This document shows positions 8,420 to 17,385 of a stretch of 35,966 bases of DNA, piece after piece (the stretch's first letter is position 1; each line of letters begins with the position of its first letter). The DNA lies in contig JAOASR010000131.1 of the NCBI GenBank assembly GCA_030158585.1, positions 1 to 35,966 of the forward strand, given 5' to 3'. Source of the DNA: Microcella sp. Lineage in GTDB: Bacteria; Actinomycetota; Actinomycetes; Actinomycetales; Microbacteriaceae. A program made the translations under genes and the position numbers. The notes under the pieces are model-generated. The model was not told where the DNA came from. It saw nothing but the letters and a program-made list of their open reading frames with translations, and searched no databases.

Positions 8420-9880
8420 GTGACTTTCACCGATCTGGGCATCGAGACCGACCTGGTCGATGCCCTCGCAAGCCAGGGCATCATCGAGCCCTTCCCCATT
8501 CAGCAGCAGACCATCCCCCTCGCCCTCACGGGGCAGGACATCATCGGCCAGGCCAAGACCGGCACCGGCAAGACCTTCGGCTTCGGCCTCCCGCTCATCC
8601 AGCGTCTCGGCCTGCACCCCGAGCCCGGCGTCAAGGCGCTCATCGTCGTGCCGACCCGCGAGCTGTGCGTGCAGGTCACCGAAGACCTCGACCTCGCCGC
8701 GAAGAACCGCGACGTCAAGATCGTGTCGATCTACGGCGGCAAGGCCTACGAGGGTCAGATCGAGCAGCTCAAGGCCGGCGCGCAGATCGTCGTCGGCACC
8801 CCGGGCCGCCTGCTCGACCTCGCGAGCCAGCGCCTGCTGAGCCTCGCGAACGTCGAGGTCATGGTGCTCGACGAGGCCGACAAGATGCTCGACCTCGGCT
8901 TCCTCTCCGACATCGAGAAGCTCTTCTCGCAGACCAAGCCGACGCGCCACACGATGCTCTTCTCGGCGACGATGCCGGGCCCGATCGTCGCTCTCGCGCG
9001 CCGCTTCATGACGCGCCCCATCCACATCCGCGCGACCGACCCCGACGAGGGCCTCACGCAGGCCAACATCGAGCACATCGTCTACCGCGCGCACTCGCTC
9101 GACAAAGACGAGGTCATCGGCCGCATCCTGCAGGCCGAGGGTCGCGGCAAGACCGTCATCTTCACGCGCACCAAGCGCGCGGCGGCCAAGCTCGTCGAAG
9201 AGCTCAACGACCGCGGCTACAACGCCGGCGCCGTGCACGGCGACATGAGCCAGGAGGCCCGCGAGCGCTCGATGGCCGCCTTCAAGGCCGGCAAGCGCGA
9301 CATCCTCATCGCGACCGACGTGGCTGCGCGAGGCATCGACGTCAACGACGTCACGCACGTCATCAACCACACGGTGCCCGACGACCACGACACCTACCTG
9401 CACCGCGCGGGCCGCACGGGTCGCGCGGGCAAGACCGGCATCGCGGTGACGTTCGTCGACTGGGCCGACATGCACAAGTGGGCGCTCATCAACCGCGCGC
9501 TCGAGATGAACATCCCCGAGCCGGTCGAGACGTACTCGTCGTCGCCGCACCTGTTCAGCGACCTCAACATCCCCGAGGGCTCGAAGGGCCGCCTCAAGGC
9601 GACGCCCATCCCTAAGGTCGAGAAGGATGCGTCGCACCCGCCGCGCGAGCGCTCGCGCTCCCGCTCCGGCGGCTCGAGCGAATCGCGTGACTCGTCGCGG
9701 CCTCCTCGCGAGCGTCGACGCAGCGAGCCCACCGAGACCCCGTCGACGGATGCTCCCGCCGAGTCGACGAGCGCCGACGGCACCTCCCCCGCGGCCAAAC
9801 GCCGCCGCCGCCGTCGTCGCTCGGGCGGCTCGGGCCAGGGCGGCGCGCCCGCCGAGGGATCGGCCGCCGCGCAGTCCTGA
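8420..9880 (+). CDS. DEAD/DEAH box RNA helicase
   Basis: GQAKTGTGKTFGF, PTREL, VLDEADKMLDLGF, FSATMP, ATDVAARGIDV, HRAGRTGRAG; basic low-complexity C-terminal tail. Confidence 0.97.
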   Translation: MTFTDLGIETDLVDALASQGIIEPFPIQQQTIPLALTGQDIIGQAKTGTGKTFGFGLPLIQRLGLHPEPGVKALIVVPTRELCVQVTEDLDLAAKNRDVKIVSIYGGKAYEGQIEQLKAGAQIVVGTPGRLLDLASQRLLSLANVEVMVLDEADKMLDLGFLSDIEKLFSQTKPTRHTMLFSATMPGPIVALARRFMTRPIHIRATDPDEGLTQANIEHIVYRAHSLDKDEVIGRILQAEGRGKTVIFTRTKRAAAKLVEELNDRGYNAGAVHGDMSQEARERSMAAFKAGKRDILIATDVAARGIDVNDVTHVINHTVPDDHDTYLHRAGRTGRAGKTGIAVTFVDWADMHKWALINRALEMNIPEPVETYSSSPHLFSDLNIPEGSKGRLKATPIPKVEKDASHPPRERSRSRSGGSSESRDSSRPPRERRRSEPTETPSTDAPAESTSADGTSPAAKRRRRRRRSGGSGQGGAPAEGSAAAQS

Positions 9881-10006
9881 TCTCTCGCTGATCCGCCGTG
9901 AGGCGTCTGCGCGATCGCGTGGATTCCTCGCGTCGGGAATGTCTGAGGCGTACCGTACGTTGAGCAGTCGCGGCCATCGCCGCCGTTCCCCCTGCTCTGG
10001 AGTCTC

Positions 10007-11611
10007 GTGACCGCTTCCGTTCCTGCCACCGCACCGTCCACGCCGGAGCTGCCGGCCGATCACGCGCGCAACATGCTCGTGATCCGCCTGCTGCTCGTCT
10101 CGGCGTTCGTCGTGATCCTCAACGAGACGCTCATGGGCGTCGCGATTCCCGAGCTCATCAGAGATCTCGGCATCACGGCGACCGCGGCCCAGTGGCTCAC
10201 GACCGCCTTCATGCTCACGCTCGCCGTCGTGATCCCCATCACCGGCTTCCTCATGCTGAGATTCTCGACGCGCACGATGTTCCTGTCGGCGATGTCGCTC
10301 TTCACGATCGGCACGCTCATCGCCTCCATGGCGCCGGGCTTCGAGGTTCTGCTCGCGGCGCGCGTCGTGCAGGCGAGCGGCACGGCGATCATGATGCCGC
10401 TGCTGTTCACCACCGTGTTCGCGCTCGTGCCTCCGCACATGCGCGGCCGCGTCGTCGGCAACATCTCGATCGTCATCTCGGTCGCACCCGCCCTCGGCCC
10501 GACCGTTTCGGGGCTCATCCTCGCCGTCGCCGACTGGCGCTGGCTCTTCATCACGATGCTCCCGTTCGCGATCGGCGGCCTCACCCTCGGCGCCGCGCGC
10601 ATCGTCAACGTCGGCGAGCTGCGCCCGGTGAAGCTCGACCTGCTCTCGGTCGCGCTGTCGATCCCCGGCTTCGGCGGTCTCGTCTACGGACTCAGCCTGC
10701 TCGGCGAGCGCGGCGGCGAGCAGCTCGTTCCCGGTCTCATCTCTCTGGTGACGGGCATCGTGGCGCTCTCCCTCTTCGCGTGGCGTCAGACGGTGCTGCA
10801 GCGCACTGACGGCGCCCTGCTCGACCTGCGCACCTTCGCCTCGCGCGAGTTCGCGCTCGCGATGGCGACCATCACGATCGCCTCGATGGCGCTCTTCGGG
10901 GCGATCATCCTCATTCCGCTCTATGTGCAAGACGTGCTCGGCGCCGAGGCCGTCATCTCGGGCCTGCTGATCCTGCCGGGCGGCCTGCTCATGGCGTTCG
11001 CGGCGCCCTACATCGGTCGCCGCTACGATGCCGTCGGCCCTCGCTCGCTCGTGATCCCGGGCGCGATCCTGCTCTCGGCCTCGCTCTGGGGCATGACGCT
11101 CTTCACCGCGACGACGCCACTGTGGCTCGTCACGGTCGCGAACCTCGGGACGAGCCTCGGTCTTGCGCTGCTGTTCACTCCGCTCATCACGAACGGCATG
11201 TCGTCACTGACGCCGCAGCTCAGCTCGTACGGCAGCGCGATCGTCGGCACCGTGCAGCAGGTCGCGGGTGCCGCGGGCATCGCTCTGTTCATCTCGGTCT
11301 CGGCGGCCTTCGCCGGCCCGGGCGGCGCCGACACCGACTCGGTGACGGCCGAGGGCGTCCGCGCGGCGTTCATGGTGGGCGCGATCATCGCGCTCGTCAC
11401 GATCCCGCTCGTGCTCATGGTGCGCCGCTCCGCTCCCGCGGGCCCGCCGCACGGGGCGCCGGTCGAGCACGACGCGTCCTCGGTGGACGACGATCAGACC
11501 CGGGCGGTCGAGACCGATCACTCGGCCGAGATCACCGCGACGAACTCGTCGGGCAGCACGACGTTGTCGGGCGCCTCGACGAAGAGCGGCGCGACCTCCT
11601 CCGGCTCGTAG
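10007..11611 (+). CDS. MFS transporter, DHA2 (EmrB/QacA-like) drug exporter family
   Basis: Many TM segments; FVVILNETLMGVAIPELIRDLGITATAAQWLTTAFMLTLAVVIPITGFL is typical of DHA2 exporters; GTG start. Confidence 0.92.
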   Translation: MTASVPATAPSTPELPADHARNMLVIRLLLVSAFVVILNETLMGVAIPELIRDLGITATAAQWLTTAFMLTLAVVIPITGFLMLRFSTRTMFLSAMSLFTIGTLIASMAPGFEVLLAARVVQASGTAIMMPLLFTTVFALVPPHMRGRVVGNISIVISVAPALGPTVSGLILAVADWRWLFITMLPFAIGGLTLGAARIVNVGELRPVKLDLLSVALSIPGFGGLVYGLSLLGERGGEQLVPGLISLVTGIVALSLFAWRQTVLQRTDGALLDLRTFASREFALAMATITIASMALFGAIILIPLYVQDVLGAEAVISGLLILPGGLLMAFAAPYIGRRYDAVGPRSLVIPGAILLSASLWGMTLFTATTPLWLVTVANLGTSLGLALLFTPLITNGMSSLTPQLSSYGSAIVGTVQQVAGAAGIALFISVSAAFAGPGGADTDSVTAEGVRAAFMVGAIIALVTIPLVLMVRRSAPAGPPHGAPVEHDASSVDDDQTRAVETDHSAEITATNSSGSTTLSGASTKSGATSSGS

Positions 11612-11877
11612 CCGGCGATCCCGGTGCCGATCGGGGTGACGATGAACCGCAGCTCCGGGTGGTCGGCCGCGTAGTCGAGAAACGCGACCACCTCGTCCTC
11701 GAGCACCGCGAAGCCGCTCATCGTGTCGATCGCGTATGAGCGGCCGCGGTGACCGTGGCCGACGCCCCAGACTGCCCCGAAGCGATCGAGAGCAGTCTTC
11801 GCGGCGCCGCCGGCGTGCCAGCCGTCGGCATTGGAGCCGAAGACGAACACTTCGCCGGGTCCCAGGTCGGTGATCAC
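11518..11877 (-). CDS. A1S_2505-like protein (phage/bacterial family; macrodomain-like appearance)
   Basis: VFVFGSNADGWHAGGAAKTALDRFGAVWGVGHGHRGRSYAIDT...HPELRFIVTPIGTGIAGYEPEEVAPLF...NVVLPDEF; overlaps the 3' end of the MFS gene in antisense. Confidence 0.75.
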   Translation of the reverse strand: MITDLGPGEVFVFGSNADGWHAGGAAKTALDRFGAVWGVGHGHRGRSYAIDTMSGFAVLEDEVVAFLDYAADHPELRFIVTPIGTGIAGYEPEEVAPLFVEAPDNVVLPDEFVAVISAE

Positions 11878-11921
11878 GCGTCGACGCTACGCAGATGGAG
11901 CGTCGCGCGCTCGCGGTGCCC

Positions 11922-12782
11922 TCAGGCGCGCACGGGCTCGACGCCGCGCGTGCGGGCGAGCAGAGCATCCAGCGCGTCGGGGTCGGTCGTGTTCTCGGCC
12001 AGCCGATTGGGCTTGCCCTCGCCGTGGTAGTCGCTCGAGCCCGTCATGACGAGCCCGAAGCGCTTAGCCCAGGCCGTGAGCGTCTCGCGCCCCTCCCGCG
12101 TGTTCTCGCGGTGGTCGACCTCGAGGCCGACAAGCCCCGCGTCGACGAGCTGCTCGAGCATCGGCTCGTCGATGACGGCCTCGCGACCGCGCGTCGCGGG
12201 GTGCGCGATGACGGGAGCCCCGCCGGCCGCCGCGATGATGCGCACGCCGTCGAGCACCGTCGGCGCCGCGTGCGGCAGGTAGTAGCCGGCGCTGAAGTGC
12301 AGGATCGTCTCGAACGCCTCGCTGCGGGTGCGCACGATACCGCGCGCGACGAGCGCATCGGCGATGTGCGGGCGACCGATCGAGACGCCGCCCGACTGGG
12401 CGAGCACGTCGTCCCACGTGACCTCGTAGTCCTCGGCGATGCGCGAGACCATGCGCTCGGCGCGCGACAGGCGGTCGTCGCGGATGCGCCCCGTCTCAGC
12501 GACGAGGTCGGCGTCGTTCGGGTCGAAGAGGTAGCCGAGCACATGCACGCTGCGCCACTCGAAGCGCGTCGAGAGCTCCATGCCGCGAATGATCTGCAGC
12601 CCGCTGCCCGCAGCCGCGGCGATGGCCTCGTCCCACCCCGCGGTCGAGTCGTGGTCGGTGATCGCGAGCGTGTCGAGCCCGGCGGCGAGCGCCGCGCGCA
12701 CGAGCTGAGTGGGGGTCTCCGTGCCGTCCGAGACGCTGCTGTGGCTGTGCAGGTCGATGAGCGGGCGGGCCATGGTGCTCAT
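11922..12782 (-). CDS. PHP domain-containing metal-dependent phosphoesterase
   Basis: MARPLIDLHSHSSVSDGTETPTQLVRAALAAGLDTLAITDHDS...VIAHPA...GLEVDHREN...TGSSDYHG; the ORF track over-extends the 5' end to 13757. Confidence 0.92.
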   Translation of the reverse strand: MSTMARPLIDLHSHSSVSDGTETPTQLVRAALAAGLDTLAITDHDSTAGWDEAIAAAAGSGLQIIRGMELSTRFEWRSVHVLGYLFDPNDADLVAETGRIRDDRLSRAERMVSRIAEDYEVTWDDVLAQSGGVSIGRPHIADALVARGIVRTRSEAFETILHFSAGYYLPHAAPTVLDGVRIIAAAGGAPVIAHPATRGREAVIDEPMLEQLVDAGLVGLEVDHRENTREGRETLTAWAKRFGLVMTGSSDYHGEGKPNRLAENTTDPDALDALLARTRGVEPVRA

Positions 12783-12807
12783 GCTACGCAGGTAGGCTCG
12801 CCGAGCC

Positions 12808-13815
12808 ATGATCCGCCGTTCCGCTGCCGCCGTCGTTCTGCTCGGCGTCGCAGCGGCCGCCCTCGTCGTGGCCTGGCCGAGCCTCTTCGGCCTCGCGGGC
12901 GCGCCCGTCATCGCCCAGCTCGTCTCGCTGCGCGCCGCGAGCGCGCTCATCGCGGTCGTCGCCGCGGTCGCGCTGCTCATCGTGGCGGCAAGCTGGCCGG
13001 GCGCCCGGCGCTTCCTCTCGGGGCTTGCGGTCATCGCGCTCGCGTTCGCCGCGATCAACGTCGCCGTGCTCTCGAGCCGCGGCTTCGCGACGGATGCCCT
13101 GCCGGCGCCCGCCGAGAACGAGATCGTCGTCGTCGCCTGGAACACCCTCGGCGACGCCACCGGCCCGGGCGCCATCGCCGACCTCGCCGCCGCCGAGCAG
13201 GCCGACGTGGTCGTGCTGCCCGAGACGACGGAGGAGACGGCGATCGTCGCCGCCGAGATCCTGCGCGAGGCCGGCCGTCCGATGTGGGTGCACACGCTCG
13301 AGTTCGACCCCGAGCTCGAGCTCAAGGCGCGCTCGACGAGCGTACTCATCTCGGTCGAGCTGGGCGAGTACGCGCGCGACGACGCGGTTGGCTCGACGAC
13401 AGTTCTGCCGAGCATCGTGCTCCGACCGATCAGCGGCGAGGGGCCGACGATCATCGGGGTGCACCCCATCGCGCCTGTGCCCGGCGAGCTCGCCAACTGG
13501 CGCGCCGATCTCGCCTGGCTCGACGAGGTGTGCGACGGCGAGCGCGTCATCATGGCGGGCGACCTCAACGCGACTGCCGACCACTTCACGGCGACCGACG
13601 ACGGACCGGGCCTCGGCTCATGCGTCGACGCGGGTGTCGACTCGGGCGCGGGCTCGGTCGGAACGTGGCCGACCCGACTGCCCGCCCTCCTGGGCGCCCC
13701 GATCGACCGTGTGCTCGCGACGCCCGACCTCGACATCACGGGGTTCCGGGTGATCACGACGTACGACGACGCGGGGAGCGACCACCGGCCCGTGGTGGCG
13801 CGGCTCGTTCCGTAG
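12808..13815 (+). CDS. Endonuclease/exonuclease/phosphatase family protein with N-terminal TM helices
   Basis: Hydrophobic N-terminus; VVAWNTLG, VVLPETTEE, MAGDLNAT, DRVLATPDL, GSDHRPVVARL. Confidence 0.9.
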   Translation: MIRRSAAAVVLLGVAAAALVVAWPSLFGLAGAPVIAQLVSLRAASALIAVVAAVALLIVAASWPGARRFLSGLAVIALAFAAINVAVLSSRGFATDALPAPAENEIVVVAWNTLGDATGPGAIADLAAAEQADVVVLPETTEETAIVAAEILREAGRPMWVHTLEFDPELELKARSTSVLISVELGEYARDDAVGSTTVLPSIVLRPISGEGPTIIGVHPIAPVPGELANWRADLAWLDEVCDGERVIMAGDLNATADHFTATDDGPGLGSCVDAGVDSGAGSVGTWPTRLPALLGAPIDRVLATPDLDITGFRVITTYDDAGSDHRPVVARLVP

Positions 13816-13903
13816 CGCGACGCGCGGCGAGCATCCGCCGCAGAGTGCTCGCGCAGGAGGGCATCCTGTGACCCCTCGCGGCCCCGGGTGCGAGGATGGG
13901 CGC

Positions 13904-15445
13904 ATGGCTGAGACCGATCAGAAGGATGCCCCGCGCGCGACCGCGAACCGCTCGACGACTCCCGGCAGCGACGCCTTCAAGGAGTACATCTCGCAGGGCT
14001 GGGCCGAGCGCCCGAGCGCGACGACGGGGCCGCGCAAGCAGGCCGCCTTCGCTGCCGACCGCCGCGCCCGCCTCTCGGCGCTGCACCCGACCGCGCGCCT
14101 CGTGATTCCGGCGGGGCCGGCGAAGCAGCGCTCGAACGACACCGACTACCCGTACCGCGCGCACTCGGCGTTCGCGCACCTCACCGGCTGGGGCGCCGAC
14201 ACCGTGCCCGGCAGCGTGCTCGTGCTCGAGCCGCGCACGACCGACGCGGGCGAGGCCGACGGCCACGACGCCGTGCTGTACTTCCGCGAGGCGGCCGGCC
14301 GCGACTCGGACGAGTTCTACGCCAACCCCGAGATCGGCGAGTTCTGGACGGGCCCGCGCCCCACCGCCGCCGACGTCGCCCTCGACCTGGGGCTCGCGAC
14401 GCGCGGGCTCGGCGAGCTCGAGGCCGTGCTCGAAGCCCTCGATGCCAACACGCTCGTGGTGCGCGAGGCCGACCGCGCCATTACCGACCGGGTGGATGCT
14501 CTGCGCCTGCTGCTCGGCGCCGACGACGCGAGCGACGCCTCGGCCGACGCCGAGGCCCTCGCGACCGAGCTCGAGGAGCGCGACAGCGACCTCGCGCGCG
14601 ACCTCAGCGAGCTGCGCCTCGTGAAGGACGCGTTCGAGATCGCCGAGATGCGACGCGCGGTCGACGCCACGCGGCTCGGCTTCGACGATGTCATCGCCGA
14701 CCTCGCCGAGATCGTCGCGCACCCCCGCGGCGAGCGCCTCGTCGAGGGCACGTTCGACCGTCGCGCGCGCGCCGAGGGCAACACGGTCGGCTACGACACG
14801 ATCGCCGCGAGCGGCCCGCACGCGTGCATCCTGCACTGGACGCGCAACGACGGGCCCGTGGTTCCCGGCGACCTCATCCTCATCGACGCGGGCGTCGAGC
14901 TCGAGAGCTACTACACCGCCGACATCACGCGCACGCTGCCCGTGAGCGGCACCTTCACCGAGGTGCAGCGCCGCGTGTACGAGGCCGTGCGCGAGGCGGC
15001 CGACGCGGCCTTCGCGATCGTGCGGCCGGGCATCCGGTTCCGCGAGATCCACGCCGCGGCGATGGAGGTCATCGCGCGGAAGACCGCCGAGTGGGGCCTG
15101 CTGCCGGTGACCGCCGAGGAGGCGCTGCAGCCCGAGGGCGGGCAGCACCGCCGCTACATGGTGCACGGCACCTCGCACCACCTCGGCCTCGACGTGCACG
15201 ACTGCGCGCAGGCGCGGCGCGACCTCTACCTCGACGGTGTGCTCGAGCCGGGCATGGTGTTCACGATCGAGCCTGGCCTGTACTTCCAGCCCGACGACCT
15301 CACCGTGCCCGAGGAGTACCGCGGCATCGGCGTGCGCATCGAGGACGACGTGCTCGTGACGGCCGACGGCTGCGAGAGCCTCTCGGCGGGCATCCCTCGC
15401 ACGGCCGACGAGGTCGAGGCGTGGATGGCGGGCTCGCGCGGCTGA
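13904..15445 (+). CDS. Aminopeptidase P family protein (M24B Xaa-Pro aminopeptidase)
   Basis: ILIDAGVELESYYTADITRTLPVSG, HGTSHHLGLDVHD, VFTIEPGLYF, GIGVRIEDDVLVT; start ATG 13904 (MAETDQKD). Confidence 0.94.
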   Translation: MAETDQKDAPRATANRSTTPGSDAFKEYISQGWAERPSATTGPRKQAAFAADRRARLSALHPTARLVIPAGPAKQRSNDTDYPYRAHSAFAHLTGWGADTVPGSVLVLEPRTTDAGEADGHDAVLYFREAAGRDSDEFYANPEIGEFWTGPRPTAADVALDLGLATRGLGELEAVLEALDANTLVVREADRAITDRVDALRLLLGADDASDASADAEALATELEERDSDLARDLSELRLVKDAFEIAEMRRAVDATRLGFDDVIADLAEIVAHPRGERLVEGTFDRRARAEGNTVGYDTIAASGPHACILHWTRNDGPVVPGDLILIDAGVELESYYTADITRTLPVSGTFTEVQRRVYEAVREAADAAFAIVRPGIRFREIHAAAMEVIARKTAEWGLLPVTAEEALQPEGGQHRRYMVHGTSHHLGLDVHDCAQARRDLYLDGVLEPGMVFTIEPGLYFQPDDLTVPEEYRGIGVRIEDDVLVTADGCESLSAGIPRTADEVEAWMAGSRG

Positions 15446-15452
15446 CGGCGAC

Positions 15453-15599
15453 TCAGTCGTCGTCGCGAGAGTCGCGGAAGTAGCGCACCGCCTGCCACAC
15501 GAGCACGCCGACCGTCGCGAGCCCCATGGCGATGAAGAGCGGCCCCGCCGCGGCCGCCGTCGCGGGGTCAGTCGGGATGGGGAAGGCGAGCGGGGGCAT
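15453..15599 (-). CDS. Small single-TM protein, 48 aa (not in the ORF track)
   Basis: MPPLAFPIPTDPATAAAAGPLFIAMGLATVGVLVWQAVRYFRDSRDDD; its ATG overlaps the TGA of the LON-domain gene (TGATG). Confidence 0.7.
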   Translation of the reverse strand: MPPLAFPIPTDPATAAAAGPLFIAMGLATVGVLVWQAVRYFRDSRDDD

Positions 15600-16411
15600 C
15601 AGGCGTCTCGATCAGGCCCGGTTGCGGGGTCATCGTCCCCGGTCTCGTCACCTGCGTCGTTAGCGTCGTCGACGTCGTCCGCGTCGTCCGCGTCGTCCGC
15701 GTCGTCCGCGTCGTCCCCGTCGTCCCCGTCGTCCGCGTCGTCCGCGTCGTCCGCGTCGTCCGCGTCGCGGAAATCGTCGGCCGTCGGGAAGTCGTCGGTG
15801 TCGACCCAGGTCACGGCGAGCATCTCGACCGCATCGTTCGCCGTCTCGACGAGCTGCCGCAGCAGCGATTCGGCGTCGGCCGAACCGAGCAGCTTGACCT
15901 GGTCGAGCGGGCCGACGGGCGCGATGCCCGCGAGCTGCCACATCGCCTCGACGCGGTCGGCGCTCAACTCGACGTCGGCGCCCCACTGCTGCTCGACGAA
16001 CTCGCTCGCCTGCGCGAGCGCGCGGCGCACCGTCGACTCGGCCTCGTCGAAGAGCGGGCCGAGCGCATCGTGCCACTCGAGCTCGGGCAGGTCGCGCACC
16101 TTGGCGCGCGGGTACGGGTCGTCGTCGAGCCACTCCTCGACCTCGATGCGCCGTGTGCCCTGCGCGACGAGGCCGATGAAGCCCTCGCTCGCCTGCACCT
16201 GGGCGATCTGCGCGATCGTGCCGACGGGGAATCGCTGCTCGCCGCCGCCGACCTCCGACCCGCGCTCGATGAGCACGATGCCGAACTCGGAGGGCTCATC
16301 CTGCAGCACGCTCGAGAGCATGACGATGTAGCGCTCCTCGAAGATGCGCAGCGCCGTCGGCATCGCCGGGAACAGCACCGAGCCGAGGGGGAACATCGGC
16401 ATGACCGTCAT
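15599..16411 (-). CDS. LON peptidase substrate-binding domain-containing protein
   Basis: MTVMPMFPLGSVLFPAMPTALRIFEERYIVMLSSVL...EFGIVLIERGSEVGGGEQRFPVGTIAQI; no ATPase/protease domain; Asp-rich C-terminal tail. Confidence 0.9.
   Translation of the reverse strand: MTVMPMFPLGSVLFPAMPTALRIFEERYIVMLSSVLQDEPSEFGIVLIERGSEVGGGEQRFPVGTIAQIAQVQASEGFIGLVAQGTRRIEVEEWLDDDPYPRAKVRDLPELEWHDALGPLFDEAESTVRRALAQASEFVEQQWGADVELSADRVEAMWQLAGIAPVGPLDQVKLLGSADAESLLRQLVETANDAVEMLAVTWVDTDDFPTADDFRDADDADDADDADDGDDGDDADDADDADDADDVDDANDAGDETGDDDPATGPDRDA
15665..15763. repeat. 9-bp tandem repeat coding for an Asp-Asp-Ala tail
   Basis: gtcgtcgac, then gtcgtccgc x4, gtcgtcccc x2, gtcgtccgc x4. Confidence 0.95.
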
Positions 16412-16557
16412 GCCTCCAGGGTCGCACCGGAACCTGGACGAACCGAGACCCTTGCGCACGACACGCAGAACGATCCGGTGACCTTGGTCCCTGCCTGAGA
16501 GCGGATGCTCGGCGCTAGCCTCGGCCTGGGCGCACCCGGCGCCCCAGAAGGAGCATC

Positions 16558-17379
16558 ATGCAGATCAGCGGCAAAGTGTTCGCCATCACCGGAGCAGGCA
16601 ACGGCATGGGCCGCGAGGTCGCCCTGCAGCTCGTCGCGAAGGGCGCTCGCGTCGCGGCCCTCGACGTGAGCGAAGCAGGGCTCGCCGAGACCGTCTCGCT
16701 CGCGGGTGCGAAGGGCGGCTCGATCTCGACGCACGTCGTCGACATCACCGACCGCGCGCAGGTCGAGGCCCTTCCGGCGGCGATCATCGCCGCGCACGGG
16801 CAGGTCGACGGTCTGCTCAATGTCGCGGGGATCATCCAGAAGTTCGTGCCGGTCGCCGACCTCGGGTTCGACCAGATCGAGCGCGTCATCAACGTGAACC
16901 TTTACGGCACGATCAACACCATCAAGGTCTTCCTCCCCGAGCTCGTGACGCGCCCCGAGGCGGCGCTCGTCAACGTCGCCAGCATGGGCGCCTACGCCCC
17001 CGTGCCCGGTCAGTCGATCTACGGAGCGACGAAGGCCGCGGTGGCGCAGCTCAGTCGCAGCCTGCACTCCGAGCTCATGTCGACCAACGTCGCCGTCACC
17101 GGCGTGTTCCCGGGAGCGATCGGCACGAACATCGCCGCGAACTCGGGCGTCATGACGGCGGCCGAGCTGGAGGCGCTGGCGGCCAAGGCGGGCGAGGGCA
17201 AGGCTCGCAAGACCACGTCGCCGCAGGAGGCCGGTCGCCAGATCGTCGAGGCGATCGAGAAGGGCAGCTACGAGATCTTCATCGGGCAGGATGCCGCGTT
17301 CATGTCACGCTTGAGCCGCCTGTCTCCGAAGCGCGCCGCTGCGCTCATCTACTCGCAGATGAAAGACCTGCTGGGCTGA
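16558..17379 (+). CDS. SDR family oxidoreductase
   Basis: ITGAGNGMGREVALQL, LLNVAGI, NVASMGAYAPVPGQSIYGATKAAV (YxxxK); SD aaggag upstream. Confidence 0.93.
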   Translation: MQISGKVFAITGAGNGMGREVALQLVAKGARVAALDVSEAGLAETVSLAGAKGGSISTHVVDITDRAQVEALPAAIIAAHGQVDGLLNVAGIIQKFVPVADLGFDQIERVINVNLYGTINTIKVFLPELVTRPEAALVNVASMGAYAPVPGQSIYGATKAAVAQLSRSLHSELMSTNVAVTGVFPGAIGTNIAANSGVMTAAELEALAAKAGEGKARKTTSPQEAGRQIVEAIEKGSYEIFIGQDAAFMSRLSRLSPKRAAALIYSQMKDLLG

Positions 17380-17385
17380 GCCGCT

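Noticed and set aside
8378-10930. 850-aa minus-strand ORF opposite the DEAD-box and MFS genes
   Set aside because: Arg/Asp/His-rich low-complexity shadow ORF in high-G+C DNA; the + strand encodes two clear protein families.
12783-13757. 5' extension of the PHP-domain ORF
   Set aside because: Low-complexity, antisense to the EEP gene; PHP domain starts at MARPLIDLHSHS.
11895-13871. 658-aa plus-strand ORF across the PHP and EEP genes
   Set aside because: Composition-driven, Arg-rich; both overlapping real genes carry clear motifs in other frames.
13754-15199. 481-aa minus-strand ORF opposite aminopeptidase P
   Set aside because: Antisense shadow; M24 metal-ligand motifs are on the plus strand.
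15665-15763. CRISPR-like array
   Set aside because: The 9-bp units have no spacers and are an in-frame coding repeat.
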